64,000 nt of DNA. It comes from Kosakonia sp. BYX6. GTDB lineage: Bacteria; Pseudomonadota; Gammaproteobacteria; Enterobacterales; Enterobacteriaceae. The notes beneath the pieces were generated by a model that saw nothing but the letters and a program-made list of their open reading frames with translations, had not been told where the DNA came from and ran no database searches. Position numbers and translations under genes: made by a program. The stretch spans positions 3,568,406 to 3,632,405 of the forward strand of contig NZ_CP151800.1 in the NCBI RefSeq assembly GCF_038449125.1, given 5' to 3'. Below are positions 1 to 8,189 of this stretch, one piece after another. Each line of letters starts with the position of its first letter. Position 1 is the first letter of the stretch.

Positions 1-1
1 C

Positions 2-361
2 GCGCAGAACGAAAACGACTGGGACGGCTACCGTTTCAAAGTGAAATACTTCGTACCGATCACCTCCCTGTGGGGCGGCAACCTGAGCTATATCGGCTTC
101 ACCAACTTTGACTGGGGTTCAGACCTCGGTGATAAAGGCGGTATCGCTAATAACGGCATCAAAACGCGTACCAATGACTCCATCGCCTCGAGCCACATTC
201 TGTCTCTGAGCTACGATCACTGGCACTATTCCGTTGTTGCCCGTTACTGGCATAACGGTGGTCAGTGGAACGATGACGCCAGCCTGAACTTCGGCAGCGG
301 CGACTTCAGCGTCCGCTCTACCGGCTGGGGTGGTTACCTGGTTGCAGGTTACAACTTCTAA
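2..361 (+). CDS. tsx: Tsx nucleoside-specific outer-membrane channel, C-terminal part (5' end outside window)
   Basis: The frame is open from the first bases of the window to a TAA, giving about 119 residues, so the gene is cut by the left edge rather than broken. The residues match the C-terminal half of Tsx, the barrel that lets nucleosides and deoxynucleosides cross the outer membrane and serves as a receptor for phage T6 and colicin K in E. coli. Alternating aromatic and polar beta-strand residues are visible, and the protein ends in Tyr-Asn-Phe, the terminal Phe expected of a BAM-assembled barrel. An intrinsic terminator follows within 25 bp, so tsx ends its transcript here. The identification is firm; only the N-terminal half is missing. 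Confidence 0.95.
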   Translation, partial: AQNENDWDGYRFKVKYFVPITSLWGGNLSYIGFTNFDWGSDLGDKGGIANNGIKTRTNDSIASSHILSLSYDHWHYSVVARYWHNGGQWNDDASLNFGSGDFSVRSTGWGGYLVAGYNF

Positions 362-381
362 TCCTGCCTGAATGAAAAATA

Positions 382-407
382 AAGCCGATCGCCAGATCGG
401 CTTTTTT
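382..407 (+). terminator. Intrinsic terminator of tsx
   Basis: A 9-bp perfect stem (AAGCCGATC / GATCGGCTT) with a GCCA loop is followed by a T-run. It lies 21 bp after the tsx stop codon. Confidence 0.9.
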
Positions 408-573
408 ATTGCCTGCGCCTCCCCTCCATACGCGTGATCGACCCTCTTTGCCAGTCATCGGATCACCCAACCGGTTAAATGAAGCCGGTTAAAAAAGATA
501 CGATACGACAGGCAGAGCATCTTCCCCCTTTATAGCCAGAGCCGGTGGCCGCAGTGCCGGCAGTGAGGAACCG

Positions 574-1869
574 ATGAATATATTCACGCGTTATATTGCA
601 CCGGGGCTGCTGATCGCCTCGGTACTCAGCGGCTGGGCTGGCGTGGCGTTCGCGCAAACGTCACAGCGCACGGAGACTGCGGGCAAAGAACTGACGGCCG
701 GGCAACTGACGGGCGTGAGCCGATTGCTGCAAGAGTATGTGGACAAAGGCAGAATTGCCGGTGGCGTGGTGCAAATTCATCAGGACGGTCGCCCCGTGTT
801 AACGACCGCCGTCGGATGGCGTGACAAGGAAGCCAAAGATCCCATGCGTAACGACACGCTGTTTCGCATCGCGTCGCAAACGAAAGCACTGACCAGCGTC
901 GCGATACTGATGCTAATGGAAGAAGGCAAATTAACCCTCAGCGCTCCGCTCAGCAAATATCTGCCGGGCTGGTCATCTACCACCGTTGCCGTCGAAAAAC
1001 CGGGCGGCGGCTATGATGTGGTTCCCGCCCACAGGCCGATCACCCTGCACGATCTGCTGACGCACACTTCCGGGGTTTCGTATGGCAACGGCCCGGCCGT
1101 CAAAGTCTGGCGGGATGCCGGTTTTCTGGGGTGGTACTGGGGCGATCGTCGTGAAACCATCGCCTCGGCGGTCAGCCGCATGCCCCGGCTACCGATGGCC
1201 GGGCAACCGGGAGAACAATGGATATACGGCTACAGCACCGACATTCTGGGTGTGGTTGTCGAGAAGGTGAGCGGCCAAACACTGCAAGCTTTTCTGACAG
1301 AGCGCCTGATCCGCCCGCTAGCGCTGAAAGACACCTTCTTTTATGTCCCGGCAAATAAAGCCAACCGCCTTGCCGTGGTGTATTCGGAAACCGCAGAAGG
1401 CCGCATTCGCCGCGCGCCCGATCCCGGCGAATGGCGGGATGGAAATTATGTGGGCCAGGGGGAATACATTGACGGCGCGCACCAGGCTTACTCCGGCGGT
1501 GCAGGTCTGCTGTCGACAGCCGCAGATTACAGCCGGTTTCTGGAAATGATCCGCCGTGGCGGTGAGTTGGACGGCAAACGCTACCTGCGCCAGCAAACGG
1601 TCAAACAGATGGTGAGTAACCAGATCGAGGGCGTGCCGTACCCGCCGGGCATGGGGTTTGGTCTTGGTTTTAACATCCGCACAGATGCCGCGAAAGCGGG
1701 CGATCCTGGCGAAACCGGCGAGTTTGCCTGGAGCGGTATTTACCACAGCCTGTACTGGGTGGATCCGCACAACCGAATGACCGTGGTGTATATGGTTCAG
1801 CTTCTGCCTGCGGAACACATTGATGATTGGGCCAGGCTGCGCAGTGTCATTTATCAAGCCCTGAAATAA
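574..1869 (+). CDS. Secreted beta-lactamase-fold serine hydrolase (class C / family VIII esterase type)
   Basis: A 431-residue protein with a Sec signal peptide (hydrophobic residues 10-25, cleavage after AFA near 27). The Ser-x-x-Lys nucleophile motif is S101-Q-T-K104 in 'RIASQTKAL', a Tyr motif of the YxN type lies near 218-220, and a W-S-G segment near residue 390 stands where the third class C motif would be. These mark the penicillin-binding-protein/AmpC superfamily (Pfam Beta-lactamase), which includes EstB-like esterases, D,D-peptidases and true AmpC enzymes. The substrate cannot be read from the sequence. The start has a GAGG Shine-Dalgarno sequence 5 nt upstream. It stands alone between two terminators, and K-12 has no such gene after tsx. 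Confidence 0.85.
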   Translation: MNIFTRYIAPGLLIASVLSGWAGVAFAQTSQRTETAGKELTAGQLTGVSRLLQEYVDKGRIAGGVVQIHQDGRPVLTTAVGWRDKEAKDPMRNDTLFRIASQTKALTSVAILMLMEEGKLTLSAPLSKYLPGWSSTTVAVEKPGGGYDVVPAHRPITLHDLLTHTSGVSYGNGPAVKVWRDAGFLGWYWGDRRETIASAVSRMPRLPMAGQPGEQWIYGYSTDILGVVVEKVSGQTLQAFLTERLIRPLALKDTFFYVPANKANRLAVVYSETAEGRIRRAPDPGEWRDGNYVGQGEYIDGAHQAYSGGAGLLSTAADYSRFLEMIRRGGELDGKRYLRQQTVKQMVSNQIEGVPYPPGMGFGLGFNIRTDAAKAGDPGETGEFAWSGIYHSLYWVDPHNRMTVVYMVQLLPAEHIDDWARLRSVIYQALK

Positions 1870-1876
1870 CAATGGA

Positions 1877-1909
1877 AAAGCCCGGCGCACATTCTCTCCG
1901 GGCCTTTTT
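1877..1909 (+). terminator. Intrinsic terminator of the serine hydrolase gene
   Basis: A GCCCGG / CCGGGC stem with a 12-nt loop and a CTTTTT tail begins 8 bp after the stop codon. Confidence 0.8.
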
Positions 1910-2068
1910 ATTCCCTGCGCGGGCAACCCGAAAATCATCTAACAACGGTCAATAATAGTCCGAAAATAGATATTTCTAGTACAGCCACACAACCTTCCCC
2001 ATCCATTACAAAACTCCATGCTTTAGAATGAGATTTCTACGGGAATTTACTCTAAGGAATAGAGAACC

Positions 2069-2752
2069 ATGTGGGCAGTCGAAATCCAGGGCGTCAATAA
2101 AAGTTACTTACTCGGCCAGGTGCGGGTTAACGCACTTCACAATGTCACGCTTAACATTGCGCCCGAACGCTTCGCCGTCTTATCTGGCCAGTCCGGCAGC
2201 GGGAAAACCACCTTGCTGAATCTGATTGGCGGTATCGATAAACCCGACAGCGGCCACCTGCGGATCGCCGATTGTGAAATCTCCAGCCTTGATGATGACC
2301 AGTGCAGCGCTTTTCGCGCGCGCCAGCTCGGTTTCATCTTTCAGAACTTCAATCTCATTCCGGTTCTGACGGTTCGCGAAAATATCGAAATCCCCCTATT
2401 GATGCAACGCCGTAGCGCGATTCAACGCAAACAAGCCACGGATGAAATGCTCGAAAGCGTCGGCCTTATGCATAAAGCGGACTCGCTGCCAAACCAGCTT
2501 TCCGGCGGGCAACGCCAGCGTGTGGCCATTGCCAGAGCATTGATCCACCGCCCGGCGCTGATCGTCGCAGACGAACCGACCGCGAATCTCGACAGCAAAA
2601 CCGGCGCCGCTATTTTGCAGCTTCTGCGGCGCTTGCAGCGGGAATACGCTACGACGGTGGTTTTTTCCTCTCACGATCCGCACGTGATCGCCGAAGCCGA
2701 TGATTTGTATGTTGTGCATGACGGCCAGGTTACCCGCTCAGGCGCGGTGTAA
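2069..2752 (+). CDS. ABC transporter ATP-binding protein, LolD/MacB family
   Basis: A 227-residue single ATPase domain. Walker A is GQSGSGKTT (about residues 40-48), the Q-loop is FIFQNF, the signature is LSGGQRQRVAIARAL, Walker B is ALIVADEP and the switch is SSHDPHV. This is the type VII ABC family (LolD, MacB, FtsE), whose ATPases drive mechanical export of lipoproteins or lipids rather than ordinary transport across the inner membrane. The start has an AAGGA ribosome site. The permease follows after 9 bp, then a LolA-like protein and an outer-membrane barrel, so this gene most likely powers a trans-envelope conduit. The cargo is unknown. LolD itself is excluded because the context and partner permease differ from lolCDE. 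Confidence 0.9.
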   Translation: MWAVEIQGVNKSYLLGQVRVNALHNVTLNIAPERFAVLSGQSGSGKTTLLNLIGGIDKPDSGHLRIADCEISSLDDDQCSAFRARQLGFIFQNFNLIPVLTVRENIEIPLLMQRRSAIQRKQATDEMLESVGLMHKADSLPNQLSGGQRQRVAIARALIHRPALIVADEPTANLDSKTGAAILQLLRRLQREYATTVVFSSHDPHVIAEADDLYVVHDGQVTRSGAV

Positions 2753-2761
2753 GGAGCCAAC

Positions 2762-4159
2762 ATGCAGATGACGAACACACTGAAACACGCCCTGCGAAAC
2801 CTGTTGCGCAGCCGTCGCCGCACACTCTCCACGCTTTGCGCCATCGTCGTCGGCGCGGTCGGCATCCTGCTCTTCGCGGGCTATAAACAATCCATCAATT
2901 ACAACCTGCAAACCACCTTTGTGCGCGAAAGCGGTCACTTGCAAATCCAGCATCGCGATTATCTGCTGCACGGCACCAGCAACCCGGCGCGATACAGCAT
3001 TTATGATTACCAACGTGTGGTCGATATCATCGCCCGCGATCCGCTACTGAAACCGATGATCGCCGTCGCGACGCCGGTGCTGACATTAACCGGCCTGGCG
3101 GGCCATTACGCGGTCGGGACTTCACGCCCGGTGCTGATTTACGGCTCCGAAGCGATGGGTCAGGCGCAGTTGAATCACTGGGATGAATACCAAATCGGCC
3201 CGGATCTGGTCGCGCGCAAACCGCTAACGGGTACGCCGCCCGAAGCGGCACTGATTGGCAGCGGTCTGGCGCGCCTGCTGCTGCTGTGCGATTTCGTGAA
3301 AGACCAACCCTGCGGCGCCCCTGTTGCGGACGAAAACAACGCCGCCGCCCTACCCGATGATCTTTTGCAGCTTTCACAGCGCGCGCACGATGCACGTTCA
3401 ACGGCGGACGGCACGCACATTGAGCTGCTGGCGGCATCGGGAAGCGGTGCGCCGAATATCGTGCGCGTCAACGTCAAAGGAACGCAGATCCAACCCGCTC
3501 GTGAGCTGGATGACAGCTTTGTCAGCATTCATCTGCGCCAGGCGCAGCAACTGCTTTTCGGCCTGGAGCCGCCCGGCGTGACGGCCATCCTCCTGCAATT
3601 GCGCAGCACCGCGCAAATGGCGGCCGCCCGCGCGCGTTTGCAGCAGATCTTCGCGCAGGAGCTGGCAGGAGAACCGCTTACGGTTTACGACTTCGCCGAG
3701 CTTCAACCGCTGTATCAACAGGTTTTGGCCATGTTCGACAAAATCTTCACCTTCCTGCTGGCATTAATTCTCGGCATTGCGCTGTTCACCGTCAGCAACA
3801 CCATGAGCATGGCGGTGATGGAACGCACGGTGGAAATCGGCACGCTGCGCGCAGTAGGGCTTAAACGTGGTGATATTCAGCGGTTGTTCCTCAGCGAAGG
3901 CGCGCTCTTGGGTGCCATCGGTTCGTTGCTCGGCGTCATGACCGCGTTGATGTTGGCGTACCTTATCAACCGCGCCGGGCTAAGCTGGCTGCCGCCCGGT
4001 GTGACAACACCGCTGCCGATCCGCATTAGCATTTGGGGAGAATGGCGCATCCTGGCAAGCGTGACGAGCGCGCTGCTGCTGGTCACTGTTATCTCGTCAT
4101 GGTGGCCAGCGCGGCGCGCGGCGAATGTCTCGATCGTTGACGCGCTGCGTTATATCTGA
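2762..4159 (+). CDS. MacB/FtsX-type ABC permease
   Basis: A 465-residue permease with one N-terminal membrane segment (about 20-40), a large periplasmic domain and three C-terminal membrane segments (about 325-350, 375-400 and 425-450). This is the MacB_PCD plus FtsX layout. The motif 'MERTVEIGTLRAVG' before the second of these C-terminal segments is the coupling region typical of LolC/LolE/MacB. A TAAGGAG ribosome site joins it to the ATPase gene. It probably forms a homodimer with two copies of that ATPase, since no second permease is present. The periplasmic domain contains two cysteines close together (C187 FVKDQPC near 194), possibly a disulfide. Confidence 0.88.
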   Translation: MQMTNTLKHALRNLLRSRRRTLSTLCAIVVGAVGILLFAGYKQSINYNLQTTFVRESGHLQIQHRDYLLHGTSNPARYSIYDYQRVVDIIARDPLLKPMIAVATPVLTLTGLAGHYAVGTSRPVLIYGSEAMGQAQLNHWDEYQIGPDLVARKPLTGTPPEAALIGSGLARLLLLCDFVKDQPCGAPVADENNAAALPDDLLQLSQRAHDARSTADGTHIELLAASGSGAPNIVRVNVKGTQIQPARELDDSFVSIHLRQAQQLLFGLEPPGVTAILLQLRSTAQMAAARARLQQIFAQELAGEPLTVYDFAELQPLYQQVLAMFDKIFTFLLALILGIALFTVSNTMSMAVMERTVEIGTLRAVGLKRGDIQRLFLSEGALLGAIGSLLGVMTALMLAYLINRAGLSWLPPGVTTPLPIRISIWGEWRILASVTSALLLVTVISSWWPARRAANVSIVDALRYI

Positions 4160-4189
4160 CGCATCACCCTAATCAACAAGGAAGAACTC

Positions 4190-4981
4190 ATGCCATTACG
4201 GAAAAAACGACGCATGCTTGCTTATCTGGCGACGCTGCTGGTTTTCACTGCGCCAGCCTGGGCTGCGCTTGATGCGCAGCAAATCCTGCAAAAAAGCGAT
4301 GCGGTGCGCAACCCGGACCGCTCTTTCAGCCTGGTCACTACGCTCATCAGCTACAAAAATGGCAAGCAGCACGAAACCAGCAAACTGGAGCTCTACTCGC
4401 GCGTATCGCCAAACGGCGGGCAATTTCGCAGCCTGTTGCGTTTTATCAGCCCACTGCGCGATGCGGGAAAACTGACGCTGAAAAGCGGTCGCGATCTGTG
4501 GCTTTATGATCCCGCAAGCCAGGCCAGCGTACCGATTTCACCGCAGCAACGGCTGATGGGGCAAGCCGCCAACGGCGATGTGGTCACGGCAAACTGGGCG
4601 GCGGATTATCACGCGAGCCTGATAGCAGAGGAGCGAATCCAGGATGGCGAGCGGCAAATACGCGACTGCTACCACCTGCATCTGGTGGCGCACAACCCGG
4701 ATGCCGCCTACCCGTCGATGGATTTGTGGGTCGACAAAGCCGATTTCAAAAGCCGCAAAGCAGAGTTCTACGCCGTGAACGGCAGCCTGCTGAAAACCAC
4801 CTTTTATCGCCGCTACGCCCCGGTGCTCGGCGGCGTTCGCTCGACCGAAGCGGTGATTATTGATGGCGTCAACGCGAACTGGGTCACCGTGCTTCGCCAG
4901 GATAATTTTGCCTGGCGCGATGTCCCGGAAGCCTGGTTGCAGCGCGATTATCTGCCCCATTTCCGGGATGCGAAGCCATGA
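4190..4981 (+). CDS. LolA-like periplasmic outer-membrane lipoprotein-sorting protein
   Basis: A 263-residue protein with a signal peptide (MPLRKKRRMLAYL..., cleavage near AWA at 25). The mature part has the half-barrel LolA/LolB-like pattern of the 'outer membrane lipoprotein-sorting protein' family, including the 'SGRDLWLYDP' strand and the terminal 'WLQRDYLP' segment common to the group. Members are predicted to carry hydrophobic cargo across the periplasm. Its place between an FtsX-like permease and an outer-membrane barrel supports that role. It overlaps the next gene by ATGA, so the two are translationally coupled. It is not LolA itself; cargo identity is inference. Confidence 0.82.
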   Translation: MPLRKKRRMLAYLATLLVFTAPAWAALDAQQILQKSDAVRNPDRSFSLVTTLISYKNGKQHETSKLELYSRVSPNGGQFRSLLRFISPLRDAGKLTLKSGRDLWLYDPASQASVPISPQQRLMGQAANGDVVTANWAADYHASLIAEERIQDGERQIRDCYHLHLVAHNPDAAYPSMDLWVDKADFKSRKAEFYAVNGSLLKTTFYRRYAPVLGGVRSTEAVIIDGVNANWVTVLRQDNFAWRDVPEAWLQRDYLPHFRDAKP

Positions 4982-6129
4982 AGAAACGCCTTCCTTTTTG
5001 CTGGCTACTTGCCCTGGCTGCACCCGCGATGGCGCAAGACGATGCCACGCTGACGGCACTCGATTTGGCAGACAACGCCGAATTCACCGCCGAACGGGAC
5101 AAAACGCTAAATATGATGTTCGAGGCGGCCAGCAGCACCGATCAACAAGCCCGTAAAGAACAACGGGCTTCGCTTGATATGCGCTGGGATACCCCGCTCG
5201 GGCAACATTGGCGGCTGCTGCTTTCCGATCGCCTCGATAGCCGTTTCAGCCACCGGTTGAGCGAAACGCGTTATATCAACACCCTGCGTGAAGCCGCGCT
5301 GAGCTACGCGCTCACGCCGCAGACACTGCTGGATGTTGGGCGTATCAATACCCGCTACGGCGTGGCGATGGGTTATAACCCAACGGATTTTCTCGGGCGC
5401 GGCACCGTGCGCTCGGTGACGTCCGCCGATCCGGAAACGTTACGCAATAACCGGCTGGGCAATGCGATGGTGCGGCTGCAACACTTTTGGGATAACGCCG
5501 CCGTTACCGCGCTGTGGGCACCTAAAATCCGCAGCGGCACAATGCAGCGCAGCGGCAGCCTGGACTGGCAAGCCAGCAATCCGCGCGAGCGGGTTTTGCT
5601 CAGCGCGAGCTACCGTTTTGCTGAGAATTTCAACCCGCAATTCCTGCTGTTCCAGGAGCAACAGCGTTCCCCGCAATTCGGCCTGAATCTCTCGCGCGTG
5701 CTGTCACGTTCAACGCTGATTTATGGCGAATGGGCCGGCGGGCGCCAGCCGTTTTCCTGGCAGGAAACGCTGCCGGAAAGCCAGTGGGATGTTGCCTGGC
5801 GCAACCGCGCAGCCGTGGGGATCGCCTGGACAGGAGAAAACCATCTGACACTGCGCCTTGAAGGGCATGACAACGGTAGCGCGCAACCGGTGCCAGGTCA
5901 TCTGGAGCAACACCGCAGTGTGCTGGTGCAGGCGTACTGGAAAGATATTGTCGATCAATACGATCTCAACCTGATTGCTCAACGGGATGTGCAGCAACAT
6001 CAAAATATGGGGTTCGCCGAGCTTCGCCGTCACTTTGGCGCGGTGGATCTGGCGTTACAGTGGCAAAAGGTTTACCTCGCCACCACACCTGAGCGGCGCT
6101 GGCAATTGTCGTTAGATTACTGGTTTTGA
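4978..6129 (+). CDS. Outer-membrane beta-barrel protein of the ABC/LolA-like cassette
   Basis: A 383-residue protein with a signal peptide (cleavage near AMA, residue 19) followed by repeated amphipathic strands such as 'LRLEGHDNGSAQ' and 'WQLSLDYWF'. It ends in Trp-Phe, the BAM recognition signature. It resembles DUF1302-type or alginate-porin-like barrels, though I cannot assign a named family. It is the last gene of the four-gene cassette, starting inside the LolA-like gene. Its 3' end overlaps the convergent prepilin peptidase gene by 13 bp, leaving no room for a separate terminator. Confidence 0.75.
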   Translation: MKKRLPFCWLLALAAPAMAQDDATLTALDLADNAEFTAERDKTLNMMFEAASSTDQQARKEQRASLDMRWDTPLGQHWRLLLSDRLDSRFSHRLSETRYINTLREAALSYALTPQTLLDVGRINTRYGVAMGYNPTDFLGRGTVRSVTSADPETLRNNRLGNAMVRLQHFWDNAAVTALWAPKIRSGTMQRSGSLDWQASNPRERVLLSASYRFAENFNPQFLLFQEQQRSPQFGLNLSRVLSRSTLIYGEWAGGRQPFSWQETLPESQWDVAWRNRAAVGIAWTGENHLTLRLEGHDNGSAQPVPGHLEQHRSVLVQAYWKDIVDQYDLNLIAQRDVQQHQNMGFAELRRHFGAVDLALQWQKVYLATTPERRWQLSLDYWF

Positions 6130-6860
6130 AAAAATAACCACCCAACGCTGGCAATGATAATCGCCGGACCAAAAGGAAATGCCTCATTGCGCTTCGCCCG
6201 AAACAGCACCAACCCGCTCACCAGGCCCAGCAGTGAGGCAATCAGCATAATATGGAACAGCGCCTGCCAGCCTTGCCAGGCGCCAATCCCGGCGAACAGT
6301 TTGATATCCCCCATACCGAGGCCCGCTCGCCCGTTTTGCAAGGCGAAGGCGCGATTTACCAACCACGGCATAAGGAAACCAATTGCGCCGCCGAGCGCAA
6401 TGTCGTTGAGCGTAGCGAACGTCGGTTGTCGGGCAAACGCACTGAACATCGCCAGCAGAATAAACGGCACGGTTAGCTTGTTGGGTAACAGCAGGTGCTC
6501 GTAATCGATAAACAACATGGCGACCATCAAGGTCAGCAACGCGAGATCCAGCAATGTTGGCAACGCTATGCTGTGTTGCCAAACCCACGCGGCAAACAGC
6601 AGCGCCATCCCCAGTTCAACGGCGGGGTAACGCAAGCTGATGCGCTGATGACAGCAGCGGCTGCGTCCTTTTAGCCACAGCCAGCCCAGTAGCGGCACGT
6701 TGTAACGCGCCTTGATCGGTTGCTGGCAATGGGGGCAAAACGAGGGCGGCCAGCTCAGACTGAGCGCGTCGCCGCGCATCATGCGCGGCAGCCGATAAAT
6801 CACGACGTTATTAAAACTGCCGAAAATGGCACCCAGCAGCGCGAAAAATAAGACTGTCAT
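6117..6860 (-). CDS. gspO: Prepilin peptidase (GspO/PilD family)
   Basis: A 247-residue polytopic membrane aspartyl protease that cleaves and N-methylates prepilins and pseudopilins. The catalytic aspartates are D119 in 'FIDYEHLLLPN' and D185 in the GxGD motif 'GMGDIKLF'. The N-terminal cytoplasmic loop has C42-x-x-C45, but the second cysteine pair is unusual: adjacent C69-C70 followed by His instead of C-x-x-C, so zinc binding may be altered. It is the last gene of the secretion operon, one base after the preceding gene, and processes the four pseudopilin-like proteins encoded upstream. The ribosome site is AAGGTGA. Confidence 0.93.
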   Translation of the reverse strand: MTVLFFALLGAIFGSFNNVVIYRLPRMMRGDALSLSWPPSFCPHCQQPIKARYNVPLLGWLWLKGRSRCCHQRISLRYPAVELGMALLFAAWVWQHSIALPTLLDLALLTLMVAMLFIDYEHLLLPNKLTVPFILLAMFSAFARQPTFATLNDIALGGAIGFLMPWLVNRAFALQNGRAGLGMGDIKLFAGIGAWQGWQALFHIMLIASLLGLVSGLVLFRAKRNEAFPFGPAIIIASVGWLFFQNQ

Positions 6861-6861
6861 T

Positions 6862-7383
6862 TCACCTTTTCCCGCGCGGCTGAGTCAAAGAGGAACGGCA
6901 TGCGGAAGGCAGCGGCGCCGAAGGCACATCCGGTGTTTTAAACACCCACTTTTCGTAGCCATCGACGTTTTTAAACTCTTTTATCTCGCTTGGGAAAAGC
7001 GCATGGCGCAATGGCGTGCCTTTCCCCTTGCTGAAGACGCCAATCCAGCGGCCCTGTTTGTCATATGCCATACCCCACTGGCGGGAGCCGGTCAGCGGGT
7101 CGGTAAACCACAGGCGTAAGTGCCCGACCGCTTTTTTATCGCGCGTGTCGCGCAGTAAGTCGTCAAAACTCAACGGGAAACAGCCGCTTCCGCTTTTCTG
7201 ATAACGGTGAATCGCGTTACGGATCTGCACGCCGCGAAAGAAGAGTTCCTCTTCCTGCTGCTGGCGATAAACCACCTGCCGCGAGCGGGTATCTTTAACA
7301 AGCGACAGCGAGAGCATAGTGAGCATCAACAGCACCCACAGGTAGGTAAATCCGCTCTCGCCCGTGTGGTTAGCGGTCGTCAT
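6862..7383 (-). CDS. GspK-like minor pseudopilin candidate
   Basis: About 173 residues starting at ATG 7383 (7386 is also possible). The AGGA ribosome site lies inside the aspartate-rich end of the preceding gene, which favours these starts over the longer open frame reaching 7437. The N-terminus 'GESGFTYLWVLLMLTMLSL' is a prepilin-type leader and helix, but residue +5 after the cleavage site, normally Glu, is Trp. Loss of Glu5 is typical of the tip subunit GspK. It is much shorter than GspK (usually over 300 residues), so GspK equivalence is inference from position and the missing Glu5. The rest matches no family I recognise. Confidence 0.65.
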   Translation of the reverse strand: MTTANHTGESGFTYLWVLLMLTMLSLSLVKDTRSRQVVYRQQQEEELFFRGVQIRNAIHRYQKSGSGCFPLSFDDLLRDTRDKKAVGHLRLWFTDPLTGSRQWGMAYDKQGRWIGVFSKGKGTPLRHALFPSEIKEFKNVDGYEKWVFKTPDVPSAPLPSACRSSLTQPRGKR

Positions 7384-7726
7384 CATCGTCCTCGTGTAGC
7401 GACGGCGCAGTGACGTCAATAATCTGCTGATCCTCATCGCGTTTCACTTCCCAGCTATCACGGCTGTTGCTGACAGGATCTAACGGAATTTCAAAAAGAT
7501 ACCCTTTATCCACCAGCTCATCTAAACGCTCCGGCCCGCTTAAATAGTCATGCCGCCAGGCGGCGATGGCCGTACGAATGGCATTGCGGTTGTGTTCCAG
7601 GACCACCACTTTGGCGCGCTCGGTCTGGCCGAAAAAACGCGGTGCGACAAGGGTCATCAGCGTGGCGATAATGGCCATCACCACCAGTAACTCGATTAAC
7701 GTGAAGCCTTTTTCACCATTGCGCAT
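7370..7726 (-). CDS. Pseudopilin, GspG/GspH-like, with acidic C-terminal tail
   Basis: 118 residues. The prepilin leader is six residues and cleavage is predicted at KG|FTLIELLVVMAI, with Glu5 present. A short globular domain carries the 'IPLDPVSNSRDSW' element seen in GspG-type pseudopilins. The protein ends in HEDDDDDR, encoded by the same GAC/GAT repeats that supply the ribosome site and start codons of the next gene, so its end is constrained by translation coupling. It overlaps the upstream pseudopilin gene by 14 bp. Probably a minor pseudopilin (GspH/I/J role), but the exact role cannot be assigned. Confidence 0.8.
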   Translation of the reverse strand: MRNGEKGFTLIELLVVMAIIATLMTLVAPRFFGQTERAKVVVLEHNRNAIRTAIAAWRHDYLSGPERLDELVDKGYLFEIPLDPVSNSRDSWEVKRDEDQQIIDVTAPSLHEDDDDDR

Positions 7727-8189
7727 AGGGGATTCCGTTCAGTCCAGGCTGCGTGCTGCTGGAACTGACGTCCCAGACATCTTTGCCACCGGAAGTGTCG
7801 CCGGGCGCCTGCGTAGACGCGCGCAGCCGCCAGGTTTCGTTATTGGGTTTGCCCTCACAATCGCAAAAGGGATCGCGCGGGATCTTGCGCAGCAGGTAAA
7901 TTTTTTGCCGGTTCGTGGATTTCTTATTCTCCACGCCGTCCACCAGTTGGTTCAGGGAAACCGGCCAGTTCGACATCCCGGTTTCTTTATCGATAATGCC
8001 CTCCTCGCTGAGTTGGGCGTAGCGATCCAGCGCGGTGCGGATTTCACGCAGCGCAACGCGTAACTCCTGTTCGTTGCGCTGTTGCTGCTGGCGTTGATAA
8101 ATCGGGATGGCGGCGCTCGCAAGCGTGGCAAGCAACGCCAGCGAGACCATCATTTCGATAAGCGTAAAACCGGACTGTCGTTCCATCAC
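7713..8189 (-). CDS. Pseudopilin, GspG/GspH-like
   Basis: 158 residues with a type IV prepilin N-terminus (SG|FTLIEMMVSLALLATLA) and a C-terminal domain containing 'KIPRDPFCDCEG'. The paired cysteines there suggest a disulfide or metal site absent from the other pseudopilins of the cluster. The start is either GTG 8189, 10 nt from an AGGAGG site, or ATG 8186, which overlaps the secretin stop as TGATG. Likely a minor pseudopilin of the piston-like pseudopilus. Confidence 0.8.
   Translation of the reverse strand: MMERQSGFTLIEMMVSLALLATLASAAIPIYQRQQQQRNEQELRVALREIRTALDRYAQLSEEGIIDKETGMSNWPVSLNQLVDGVENKKSTNRQKIYLLRKIPRDPFCDCEGKPNNETWRLRASTQAPGDTSGGKDVWDVSSSSTQPGLNGIPYAQW

Noticed and set aside
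574-1869. Acquired AmpC beta-lactamase
   Set aside because: The SxxK motif is present but the later class C motifs deviate and no ampR is adjacent; an esterase or peptidase role is more likely.
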